Below, piece by piece: positions 1 through 5,432 of a stretch of 8,337 nucleotides of DNA. This stretch comes from Actinomycetales bacterium (lineage in GTDB: Bacteria; Actinomycetota; Actinomycetes; Actinomycetales; Cellulomonadaceae). The notes under the pieces are model-generated. The model saw only the letters and a program-made list of their open reading frames with translations. It had not been told where the DNA came from and searched no databases. A program made the translations under genes and the position numbers. The stretch spans positions 1 to 8,337 of the forward strand of contig JAAZAC010000150.1 of the NCBI GenBank assembly GCA_012514545.1, written 5' to 3'. Positions within the stretch are counted from its first letter, which is position 1. The number at the start of each line of letters is the position of its first letter.

Positions 1-291
1 GAGCTCGCCCGGCGCTGCGTCGCCCGCGGCTGGTACCTGTCGTTCGCCGGCTCGGTGACGTTCTCCTCGGCCCACGCGCTGCGGGCGGCGCTGCACGAGG
101 TGCCGCTGTCGCGGCTGCTGCTGGAGTCCGACGCGCCGTACCTCGCGCCCCACCCGCACCGGGGCCGCCCCAACGCGCCTTACCTCGTCGCGGCGACCGC
201 GCGGGCCGTGGCGGCCGAGCTCGGCGTCGGCCTCGCGGACCTCTGCGCAGCGGTCTCGCGGACCGCGGAGGAGCTGTACGGCCCCTGGTGA
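1..291 (+). CDS. tatD: TatD family metal-dependent hydrolase (DNase), 3' end only
   Basis: The reading frame is open from base 1 to the TGA at 289-291, giving the last 96 residues; the start lies outside the window. Seen: the C-terminal half of a TatD-type TIM-barrel hydrolase, with YLSFAGSVTFSSA, then RLLLESDAPYLAP (the Asp of this E-S/T-D-xPYL motif is a metal ligand in the family) and the HRGRPNAPY motif close behind. It ends in the usual C-terminal helices (LADLCAAVSRTAEELYG). Known of the family: TatD proteins are cytoplasmic metal-dependent nucleases (3'-5' exonuclease/DNase) implicated in DNA repair and degradation. In actinobacteria tatD often sits directly upstream of rpfB and ksgA, as here. 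The in-frame GTG at 55 is internal and not a real start. Nothing looks broken in the visible part. Confidence 0.93.
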   Translation, partial: ELARRCVARGWYLSFAGSVTFSSAHALRAALHEVPLSRLLLESDAPYLAPHPHRGRPNAPYLVAATARAVAAELGVGLADLCAAVSRTAEELYGPW

Positions 292-347
292 CCGGCGCCG
301 TCGGGCCGCGGGCACCGCGGGCGGCGACCACCGGACTACCCCCCGTC

Positions 348-372
348 GTGTCCGATCCGTTACCGTCGGACG
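348..372 (+). promoter_or_regulatory. Putative promoter / MtrA-like direct repeat upstream of first rpf-like gene
   Basis: GTGTC (348-352), six bases, then GTTAC (359-363) forms a pentamer direct repeat with 11-bp spacing. TACCGT at 361-366 fits the actinobacterial TANNNT -10 box; no convincing -35 hexamer lies 16-18 bp upstream. The 25-bp block matches 17 of 25 positions with the block upstream of the second paralogue (1651-1675). GTNAC-type repeats spaced by six bases resemble sites described for the response regulator MtrA, which is known to control rpf and cell-wall hydrolase genes in several actinobacteria. Assignment to MtrA is inference. Transcription from this box would begin near 373, downstream of the upstream GTG at 288, supporting the gene start at 429. 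Confidence 0.4.
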
Positions 373-373
373 G

Positions 374-399
374 GTCGGCCGCCGCGCGCGGTGGCCGAC
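374..399 (+). other. Hairpin at predicted 5' end of first rpf-like transcript
   Basis: GTCGGCC (374-380) pairs exactly with GGCCGAC (393-399). The stem continues inward through a G-U pair and CCG/CGG to a CGCG loop, about 11 bp in total. It begins at the transcription start predicted from TACCGT (361-366). A stem at the extreme 5' end could protect the mRNA or modulate translation. Its position matches the hairpin in front of the second paralogue. Function is inferred only. Confidence 0.35.
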
Positions 400-428
400 G
401 TGTCGTGCCAGCCGAGGTCAGGAGCCAC

Positions 429-1607
429 GTGACGGGACGCAGAGCCGCCTCCCGCGGCCCGAGGGGCGAGCGTGCCCGCCTCGCGGCGCAGGCCTCGGTG
501 CTGGCCCTCGTCGTGGGCGGCACGACGGCGTTCGCCACCCTGCACAAGACCGTCACCCTCGACGTGGACGGGACGGTGACGACCGTCTCCGCGTTCGGCC
601 GCACCGTCGACGACGTGCTGGCCGCCCAGGGCGTCGAGGTGGCCGAGCACGACCTCGTCGTGCCCGCGCCGGGCGCGCTCGCCCCGGACGGCGGCGAGAT
701 CGTCGTCCGGCACGCGCGGCAGGTGCAGGTCGAGGTGGACGGCGAGCAGCACACGGTCTGGACGACGGCGCTGACGGTCGAGGACCTCGTGGGCGAGCTC
801 CAGGTGCGCGGCGAGGTCCGCGCGTCGGCGTCGCGGGCCACCGCGGTGGGGCGCGACGTGGTGCGCCTGTCGACGACGAAGACGCTGTACGTGCACGTCG
901 ACGGCCGCACGCTCGAGGTGCGCTCGGCGGCCCCGACGGTTCGCGAGGTGCTCCGCGAGATCGGCGTCGTCCTCGGCGAGTACGACCGGGTGTCCGTCTC
1001 GCTCGACGCCGCGGCCGTGGACGGCCTGGCGATCCTCGTCTCCCGGGTCCAGGGCGTGACCCGCACGGAGACCGTGCCGGAGCCGTTCCAGGTGATCCGG
1101 CGCGACGACCCGTCGCTGACCCGGGGCCGGGAGGTCGTGCAGACCGTCGGCCGGCCGGGCGCCAAGGTCGTCACGTACCTGTCCTACGAGTCCGACGGCG
1201 TCGAGCTGGGCCGCATGGTGCTCGCCGAGGCCGTCGTCACGAAGCCGGTCGACCAGGTCGTGCGGGTCGGCACGTTCACCCCGCCCGCGGTGAGCCCCGT
1301 CGAGCCGGGCACGGCCCGCGCGATCGGCCTGGAGATGGTGCTCGCCCGCGGCTGGGACGAGACGCAGTTCGCGTGCCTCGACGCGCTGTGGACGCGCGAG
1401 AGCAACTGGCGCGTCAACGCGGAGAACAAGAAGTCGGGCGCCTACGGCATCCCGCAGGCCCTGCCCGGGTCGAAGATGGCGTCCGCGGGCGACGACTGGC
1501 GGACGAACCCCGCGACGCAGATCGCCTGGGGCCTGGGCTACATCTCCAACCGGTACGGCACGCCCTGCGACGCATGGGCGTTCTTCCAGGCCAGGGGCTG
1601 GTACTGA
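429..1607 (+). CDS. RpfB-like secreted cell-wall enzyme: DUF348 x3 - G5 - SLT-like transglycosylase domain
   Basis: Predicted 392 residues from GTG 429, which has GGAG at 421-424 as ribosome site. A GTG at 288 overlapping the tatD stop would add 47 low-complexity residues before the membrane segment and is less likely. Seen in order: basic N-terminus (RRAASRGPRGERAR); hydrophobic signal/anchor about 19-39; three DUF348 repeats about 40-97, 99-152 and 153-207 (first opening HKTVTLDVDG); a G5 domain about 209-281; a short Pro linker; and a C-terminal domain about 294-392. That last domain has ACLDALWTRESNWRVNA, AYGIPQALPGSKMASAG, WRTNPATQIAWGLGYI and a C-terminal RGWY. It is the actinobacterial SLT/lysozyme-like lytic transglycosylase type; Glu324 in TRESNW is the likely catalytic acid. 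Cys316 and Cys380 could form a disulfide outside the cell. It probably cleaves peptidoglycan glycan strands. It is not a canonical Rpf domain, though its stalk is RpfB-like and it holds the rpfB position after tatD. Confidence 0.88.
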   Translation: MTGRRAASRGPRGERARLAAQASVLALVVGGTTAFATLHKTVTLDVDGTVTTVSAFGRTVDDVLAAQGVEVAEHDLVVPAPGALAPDGGEIVVRHARQVQVEVDGEQHTVWTTALTVEDLVGELQVRGEVRASASRATAVGRDVVRLSTTKTLYVHVDGRTLEVRSAAPTVREVLREIGVVLGEYDRVSVSLDAAAVDGLAILVSRVQGVTRTETVPEPFQVIRRDDPSLTRGREVVQTVGRPGAKVVTYLSYESDGVELGRMVLAEAVVTKPVDQVVRVGTFTPPAVSPVEPGTARAIGLEMVLARGWDETQFACLDALWTRESNWRVNAENKKSGAYGIPQALPGSKMASAGDDWRTNPATQIAWGLGYISNRYGTPCDAWAFFQARGWY

Positions 1608-1614
1608 CCCACCG

Positions 1615-1638
1615 CGGGGCCGCCGTCGGCCGGCCCCG
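1615..1638 (+). terminator. GC-rich hairpin after first rpf-like gene, candidate terminator
   Basis: CGGGGCCG (1615-1622) pairs exactly with CGGCCCCG (1631-1638) around an 8-base loop, 8 nt after the TGA of the upstream gene. It is followed by GTTTGG, only a weak T stretch. Such U-poor hairpins are common candidate terminators in high-GC actinobacteria. The next promoter element (-35-like TTGGCG at 1641) starts two bases later, so the two rpf-like genes are probably separate transcription units. Confidence 0.5.
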
Positions 1639-1640
1639 GT

Positions 1641-1675
1641 TTGGCGACAGGTCACGAATGGGTTACGGTCGCACG
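1641..1675 (+). promoter_or_regulatory. Promoter with overlapping MtrA-like direct repeat, second rpf gene
   Basis: TTGGCG (1641-1646) and TACGGT (1664-1669) are separated by exactly 17 bp, a good sigma-70-type promoter for an actinobacterium. Within it lies GTCAC (1651-1655), six bases, GTTAC (1662-1666): a direct repeat of the kind described for MtrA-type response regulators. The 25-bp block 1651-1675 matches the block at 348-372 at 17 positions, most strongly over GTTAC-S-GTCG-S-ACG. Because the repeat overlaps the spacer and -10, bound regulator could repress; or the similarity may reflect only a shared core promoter. Start of transcription is expected near 1676. Confidence 0.5.
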
Positions 1676-1799
1676 TCGCCTCCGGCGGCCGCGGTGACGT
1701 TCCCGCGGCGTCCGGCGGGAGGCGACGGGTCGGGCCCCGAGGGTGCGGGCCGGCCCTGACGGCCGGGATCGAGGCCCTCCCCTCGGCGCAGCAGCGCCG
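1674..1799 (+). other. Structured 5' leader of the second rpf gene
   Basis: This untranslated stretch, between the predicted transcription start (about 1676) and the GTG at 1837, holds several exact stems. The largest is CGTCGCCTCC (1674-1683) with GGAGGCGACG (1718-1727), enclosing GCCGCGG (1688-1694) with CCGCGGC (1703-1709). Then come CCGGCC/GGCCGG (1750-1755 with 1761-1766), CCGAGGG/CCCTCGG (1737-1743 with 1780-1786) and CGGCGC/GCGCCG (1784-1789 with 1794-1799). The last two share bases 1784-1786 and cannot both form. I see no match to the c-di-AMP (ydaO) riboswitch core that precedes some rpf genes. At this base composition chance stems are frequent, so a regulatory role is only possible. 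Confidence 0.35.
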
Positions 1800-1836
1800 C
1801 CCCCTCGTGCCCGGGACGACCGACCACAGGACACCC

Positions 1837-3012
1837 GTGACCCTCACCCCCCTGCGCTCTGCCCTGCACTCTGCCCTGCGCCCGGTCCGCGGCGCCCGAC
1901 CCACCCGACCCGGCCCCCGACGCGCGGTGCGCATCGGCGCGGCGGCGGCCGCCGTCGTCGTCCTCGCGACGGGCGGCGTCGCGTTCGCCCGGGCCCACAA
2001 GACCGTCACCCTCGACGTCGACGGCGAGGCCCGCCAGGTCACGACCTTCGCCGGCAGCGTGGACGGCCTCCTCGCCGCCGAGGGCGTCGACGTGCGCAGC
2101 CGCGACGTCGTCGCGCCGTGGACCGGCGCCGTCCTCCGCGACGGCGACGAGGTCGTCGTGCGGCACGCCCACGCGGTGACCGTCCAGCTCGACGGCGACA
2201 CCACGACCGTCTGGACCACCGCGCTCAGCGCCGACGAGGCCCTCACGGCCATGGCGCACCGCGCCGACGACGTGCGGCTCGTCGCCTCGCGCTCGGCCGG
2301 CGGCACGCGGGCCGACCTCGCGCTGCGGCTGCGGCCGCACGGCCCCGTCGAGGTCGCCGTCGACGGGCGCGTCGAGCGCGTCGTGGACGGCTCGACCGGG
2401 CTCGCCGCCGTCCTCGCGGACCTCGGCGTCACGCTCGGCGAGCACGACCGGGTGACGGTCGCCGCGGGCGAGGCCGTGGGCGAGCCGCTGCGCGTCGTCG
2501 TGCAGCGCGTCGTCGTCCAGGAGGAGACCGTCGTCAGCGAGGTCCCGTTCGAGACGGTCACCCGCGCGAGCGCCGGCCTCTACCGCGGCGAGAGCCGCAC
2601 GGTCACGCGGGGCGTGCCCGGCGAGCTCACCGCCGTGCACCGCGTCGTGCTCGTCGACGGCGTCGAGGAGTCCCGGCGCGTGCTGAGCGAGGAGGTCACG
2701 CTGGCGCCCGTCGCCGCCGTGGTCGAGCAGGGCACCAAGGCCCGCCCGCGCAGCGGTGGCACCGTCAACCTCGACGGTGTGTGGGACCGGCTGGCGAAGT
2801 GCGAGTCCGGCGGCAACCCGCGCGCGGTCTCGGCCAGCGGCACGTACTACGGCCTGTTCCAGTTCTCGCTGAGCACGTGGCGCGCCATGGGCGGCAGCGG
2901 CCTGCCGAGCGACGCCTCGCCGGCCGAGCAGCTCCAGCGCGCACAGGCGCTCCAGGCCCGCTCGGGCTGGGGCCAGTGGCCTGCCTGCGCCCGCAAGCTC
3001 GGCCTGCTCTGA
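1837..3012 (+). CDS. rpfB: Resuscitation-promoting factor RpfB-type: DUF348 x3 - G5 - Rpf catalytic domain
   Basis: Predicted 391 residues. The GTG at 1837 is preferred over GTG 1807 because CAGGA (1827-1831) lies five bases before it and no ribosome site precedes 1807. Seen: a basic N-terminus; hydrophobic signal/anchor about 31-52; DUF348 repeats about 54-111, 112-167 and 170-225; a G5 domain about 226-299 ending in VVEQGTK; and an Rpf transglycosylase-like domain about 313-390. Its signature runs VWDRLAKCESGGN, YYGLFQFSLSTW, GGSGLP, ASPAEQ, GWGQWPACARKLGL. Glu323 in CESGG is the expected catalytic residue; Cys322 and Cys384 correspond to the family disulfide. The usual Trp after GGN is Pro, and YGGLQF reads YGLFQF, so it is a somewhat divergent Rpf. 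Known role: secreted or anchored muralytic enzymes that wake dormant cells, often with RipA-type endopeptidases. The stalk is paralogous to that of the gene upstream. It ends just before rsmA, the usual rpfB-ksgA order. Confidence 0.9.
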   Translation: MTLTPLRSALHSALRPVRGARPTRPGPRRAVRIGAAAAAVVVLATGGVAFARAHKTVTLDVDGEARQVTTFAGSVDGLLAAEGVDVRSRDVVAPWTGAVLRDGDEVVVRHAHAVTVQLDGDTTTVWTTALSADEALTAMAHRADDVRLVASRSAGGTRADLALRLRPHGPVEVAVDGRVERVVDGSTGLAAVLADLGVTLGEHDRVTVAAGEAVGEPLRVVVQRVVVQEETVVSEVPFETVTRASAGLYRGESRTVTRGVPGELTAVHRVVLVDGVEESRRVLSEEVTLAPVAAVVEQGTKARPRSGGTVNLDGVWDRLAKCESGGNPRAVSASGTYYGLFQFSLSTWRAMGGSGLPSDASPAEQLQRAQALQARSGWGQWPACARKLGLL

Positions 3013-3035
3013 CCCGGCCGCGGGCCGGCCGCTGC

Positions 3036-3053
3036 GCCGGCTCCTGAGCCGGC
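3036..3053 (+). terminator. Short perfect hairpin after rpfB, candidate terminator
   Basis: GCCGGCTC (3036-3043) and GAGCCGGC (3046-3053) are exact inverted copies with a two-base centre, 23 bases past the rpfB stop. No T-run follows. It may contribute to ending or 3'-protecting the rpfB transcript; a second, longer stem follows at 3080-3112. Confidence 0.4.
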
Positions 3054-3079
3054 CTCCGATCCGGCCCGCCTGACGGGGC

Positions 3080-3112
3080 GGCCCGGCGGCGCGGCGACCG
3101 CGCCGCCGGGCC
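3080..3112 (+). terminator. 15-bp perfect GC hairpin between rpfB and rsmA
   Basis: Bases 3080-3094 pair without a mismatch with 3098-3112 around a CGA loop, the strongest inverted repeat in the window. It lies 67 bases past the rpfB stop and ends one base before the putative -10 box of rsmA (3114-3119). There is no U tract, as is often so in high-GC genomes. It is most likely an rpfB terminator. As double-stranded DNA it is also a near-palindrome occupying the -35 to -10 region of the rsmA promoter, so an operator is an alternative. Confidence 0.55.
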
Positions 3113-3113
3113 C

Positions 3114-3125
3114 TACCCTGGCGCC
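3114..3125 (+). promoter_or_regulatory. -10 box of a probable leaderless rsmA transcript
   Basis: TACCCT (3114-3119) fits TANNNT and is followed by just six bases before the ATG at 3126. With transcription starting about seven bases after a -10 box, the mRNA would begin at the A of ATG. This spacing is the hallmark of leaderless genes, which are abundant in actinobacteria. There is no Shine-Dalgarno sequence, and no clear -35 (the expected place lies inside the hairpin). Confidence 0.5.
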
Positions 3126-4025
3126 ATGGCGGACCCCCTCCTCGGCCCGGCGCAGGTCCGTGACCTCGCCGAGCGCCTCGGGGTGCGGCCGACCAAGGCG
3201 CGCGGGCAGAACTTCGTCGTCGACGCCGGCACCATCCGGCGGATCGTGCGGCTCGCCGGCGTGCGCCCCGGCGAGCACGTCGTCGAGGTCGGCCCCGGGC
3301 TCGGCTCGCTGACGCTCGGCCTGCTCGAGGCGGGCGCGGTCGTGGCGGCCGTCGAGATCGACCCGGTGCTCGCCCACGCGCTGCCGCAGACCGTCGCGGA
3401 GCTCGCGCCGGCGTGGGCGGACCGGCTGACGGTCGTCGCCGCGGACGCGCTGGCCGTCACCGAGCTGCCCGGCCCGCCGACGGCGCTCGTCGCGAACCTG
3501 CCGTACAACGTGGCGGTGCCCGTGCTGCTCACGCTCCTCGCGCGGTTCCCCGCCCTGGAGCGGGCCCTCGTCATGGTCCAGGCCGAGGTGGCCGACCGGC
3601 TCGTCGCGCCGCCCGGGAGCCGCACCTACGGCGTCCCCTCCGCGAAGGCCGCCTGGTACGCCGACGCGCGCCGCGCCGGGACGGTCGGGCGCGCCGTGTT
3701 CTGGCCGGTGCCGCGCGTCGACTCCGCGCTCGTCGCGCTCACCCGGCGCGAGCCCCCGCCGACGCGCGCGACGCGCGAGCAGGTGTTCGCCGTCGTCGAC
3801 GCGGCGTTCGCGCAGCGGCGCAAGACCGTCCGGGCGGCCCTCGCCGGCCTCGCCGGGTCCGCGCGGGCGGCCGAGGAGGCCCTCGTCGCCGCGGGCGTCG
3901 ACCCCGGCCTGCGGGGGGAGCGCCTCGCCGTCGGGGACTTCGCGCGCGTCGCCGAGCACCTGCCCTGGCCCGACGCGGGACCGGGCCCCCGCGGCGGCGC
4001 CGGACCTGCCACAGTGGGGTGGTGA
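3126..4025 (+). CDS. rsmA: 16S rRNA (adenine(1518)-N6/adenine(1519)-N6)-dimethyltransferase
   Basis: 299 residues, normal for the family. The enzyme (also called KsgA) uses S-adenosylmethionine to dimethylate two adjacent adenines in the 3'-terminal hairpin loop of 16S rRNA during 30S subunit maturation; its loss gives kasugamycin resistance. Seen: the N-terminal KARGQNFVVD (24-33); SAM motif I VEVGPGLGSLT (53-63); acidic residue Glu77 in AVEIDP; AADAL about 105-109; catalytic motif IV NLPYN (124-128); and the C-terminal FWPVPRVDSALVAL (192-205), typical of KsgA/Dim1 proteins. A helical C-terminal domain follows with FAQRRKTVRAALAG. The ATG at 3126 is supported by the leaderless -10 spacing and by homologue length. 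Its TGA overlaps the GTG of ispE by four bases, so the two are cotranscribed and probably translationally coupled. Confidence 0.96.
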   Translation: MADPLLGPAQVRDLAERLGVRPTKARGQNFVVDAGTIRRIVRLAGVRPGEHVVEVGPGLGSLTLGLLEAGAVVAAVEIDPVLAHALPQTVAELAPAWADRLTVVAADALAVTELPGPPTALVANLPYNVAVPVLLTLLARFPALERALVMVQAEVADRLVAPPGSRTYGVPSAKAAWYADARRAGTVGRAVFWPVPRVDSALVALTRREPPPTRATREQVFAVVDAAFAQRRKTVRAALAGLAGSARAAEEALVAAGVDPGLRGERLAVGDFARVAEHLPWPDAGPGPRGGAGPATVGW

Positions 4026-4942
4026 GCGTTCGCGTCCGCGCCCCCGGCAAGGTGAACCTGTCCCTCGCCGTCGGACGCCGGCAGCCCGACGGCTACCACC
4101 CCCTCGCCACGGTCTTCCAGGCCGTCTCCCTCGTCGAGGAGGTCGTCGCGACCCCCGCCGAGCGCGTCACCGTCAGCGTCACCGGCCCGCAGGCGCACCT
4201 CGTGCCGACCGACGCGACCAACCTCGCCGCCCGGGCCGCGCGCCTGCTCGCCGAGGTGGCCGGCGTCGACGACGGCGTGCACCTGACCATCCACAAGGAC
4301 GTCCCCGTGGCGGGCGGGATGGCCGGCGGGTCCGCCGACGCCGCGGCCGCCCTCGTCGCGTGCGACGCCCTGTGGGGGACCGGCCTGCCGCGCGAGGAGC
4401 TGGCCCGGCTGGCGGGCGAGCTCGGGTCGGACGTGCCGTTCGCGCTGCACGGCCAGACCGCCGTCGGCCGGGGCCGCGGGCACCTGCTCAGCCCCGTGCT
4501 GAGCCGCGGGGAGTACCACTGGGCCGTCGGCCTGCGCGCGACCGGGCTCGCGACGCCCGCGGTGTACGCGGCGTTCGACGAGGTCGTCGGCGGCGTCGCG
4601 CCCGAGGAGCCCGAGGTGGACGAGGCCCTCCTGCGGGCGCTGCTCGCGGGCGACGCGGCCGCCGTCGGCGCGGCCCTGTCGAACGACCTGCAGCACGCCG
4701 CGCTCGAGCTCGCGCCGGAGCTCGCCGAGACCCTGGCGGTGGCCGAGGACGCGGGCGCGCTCGGCGTCGTCGTCTCCGGCTCGGGGCCGACGGTCGTCGC
4801 GCTCGCGCGCGACGCGGCCCACGCGGGCGCGATCGGTCGGGCGTGGACGGCGGCGCACGTCGTCGACGGCGTGCGGCACGCCGTCGGGCCCGTGCCGGGC
4901 GCGCGCGTGCTCGGGGCGCAGGCGGGCGCCGGGCGGCGGTGA
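4022..4942 (+). CDS. ispE: 4-(cytidine 5'-diphospho)-2-C-methyl-D-erythritol kinase
   Basis: 306 residues from GTG 4022. A second GTG at 4019 is in frame and cannot be excluded, but the GTGA overlap with rsmA favours 4022. IspE phosphorylates CDP-ME at the 2-hydroxyl using ATP, in the MEP pathway to isopentenyl diphosphate in the cytoplasm. Seen: a GHMP-kinase fold with the N-terminal APGKVNLSL (Lys10 is expected at the active site), the PDGYHPL substrate motif (22-28), the glycine-rich ATP loop PVAGGMAGGSADAA (95-108), LGSDVPFAL (134-142, Asp136 catalytic), and the C-terminal VSGSGPTV (251-258). The tail GAQAGAGRR is short and unconserved in look. The rsmA-ispE order is standard for actinobacteria. 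It converges with the minus-strand MarR gene with one base between stop codons, leaving no room for a terminator. Confidence 0.96.
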   Translation: MSVRVRAPGKVNLSLAVGRRQPDGYHPLATVFQAVSLVEEVVATPAERVTVSVTGPQAHLVPTDATNLAARAARLLAEVAGVDDGVHLTIHKDVPVAGGMAGGSADAAAALVACDALWGTGLPREELARLAGELGSDVPFALHGQTAVGRGRGHLLSPVLSRGEYHWAVGLRATGLATPAVYAAFDEVVGGVAPEEPEVDEALLRALLAGDAAAVGAALSNDLQHAALELAPELAETLAVAEDAGALGVVVSGSGPTVVALARDAAHAGAIGRAWTAAHVVDGVRHAVGPVPGARVLGAQAGAGRR

Positions 4943-4943
4943 G

Positions 4944-5432
4944 CTACGCCTCGAACGGGGCGACGAGGACGCGCAGGAGGTCGGCGAGCCGGCGCCGGTC
5001 GTCGTCGGCGAGGCCGGCGAGCAGCTCGTGCTCCACGCGCAGCAGGTCCTCCATCGCGGCGTCCACGCGCGCCCGGCCCTCGCCCGTGAGGTGCACGAGC
5101 ACGCCGCGCCGGTCCCCGGGCGCGGGGCGGCGCTCCACGAGGCCGCGCTCGGCGAGGCGGTCGATCCGGTTCGTCATCGTGCCGCTCGTCACCAGCGTCT
5201 GCGCCACGAGCGTGCCGGGGGAGAGCTGGTAGGGCTCCCCGGCGCGGCGCAGCGCGGACAGCACGTCGAACTCCCACACCTCGAGCTGGTGCCGCGCGAA
5301 CGCGTTCCGCCGCGCGAGGTCGAGGTGGCGGGCCAGCCGCGTGACGCGGGACAGGACGGACAGCGGGGCGACGTCGAGGTCGGGCCGCTCGCGCCGCCAC
5401 GCCTCGACGATCCGGTCGACCTCGTCGATCAC
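4944..5432 (-). CDS. MarR family transcriptional regulator
   Basis: 162 residues, GTG start at 5432, TAG stop at 4946-4944. Seen: an N-terminal dimerisation helix region (IVEAWRRERPDLDVAPLSVLSRVTRLARHLDL), LEVWEFDVLSALRRAG about 50-65, a winged helix-turn-helix with recognition segment VTSGTMTNRIDRLAERGLVERR (81-102), and the wing PAPGDRRGVLVHLT (103-116) with the classical D-x-R-G-x-x-V-x-L-T pattern. A C-terminal helix pair closes the dimer. Known: MarR proteins are small ligand- or redox-responsive dimeric repressors; no Cys is present, so a redox-thiol mechanism is unlikely. It overlaps the upstream TetR stop by four bases (GTGA), so both come from one transcript. No transporter or enzyme target gene lies beside it; its regulon is unknown from this window. 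Confidence 0.9.
   Translation of the reverse strand: MIDEVDRIVEAWRRERPDLDVAPLSVLSRVTRLARHLDLARRNAFARHQLEVWEFDVLSALRRAGEPYQLSPGTLVAQTLVTSGTMTNRIDRLAERGLVERRPAPGDRRGVLVHLTGEGRARVDAAMEDLLRVEHELLAGLADDDRRRLADLLRVLVAPFEA

Noticed and set aside
1640..1836. c-di-AMP (ydaO/yuaA) riboswitch before rpfB
   Set aside because: Such riboswitches precede some actinobacterial rpf genes, but I could not find the conserved core motifs here, and the stems present are simple hairpins.
1807..1836. GTG at 1807 as rpfB start
   Set aside because: No ribosome site precedes it, while GTG 1837 has CAGGA at good spacing; the ten extra residues add no feature.
360..2561. 733-codon minus-strand open frame opposite both rpf-like genes
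   Set aside because: Arg/Ser/Pro-rich antisense translation without recognisable motifs; the plus strand carries clear DUF348/G5 proteins.
1743..3047. Overlapping plus-strand frame within rpfB, Arg/Pro-rich
   Set aside because: Frame-shifted shadow of the real Rpf frame; composition is that of random high-GC translation.
2846..3959. Minus-strand frames opposite rsmA and ispE
   Set aside because: No domains, Arg/Gly/Pro-rich translation, and full overlap with confidently identified enzymes.
3413..4021. Upstream extension of the ispE frame into rsmA
   Set aside because: The extra 200-odd residues are low-complexity; the GHMP-kinase N-terminus APGKVNLSL begins right after GTG 4022.
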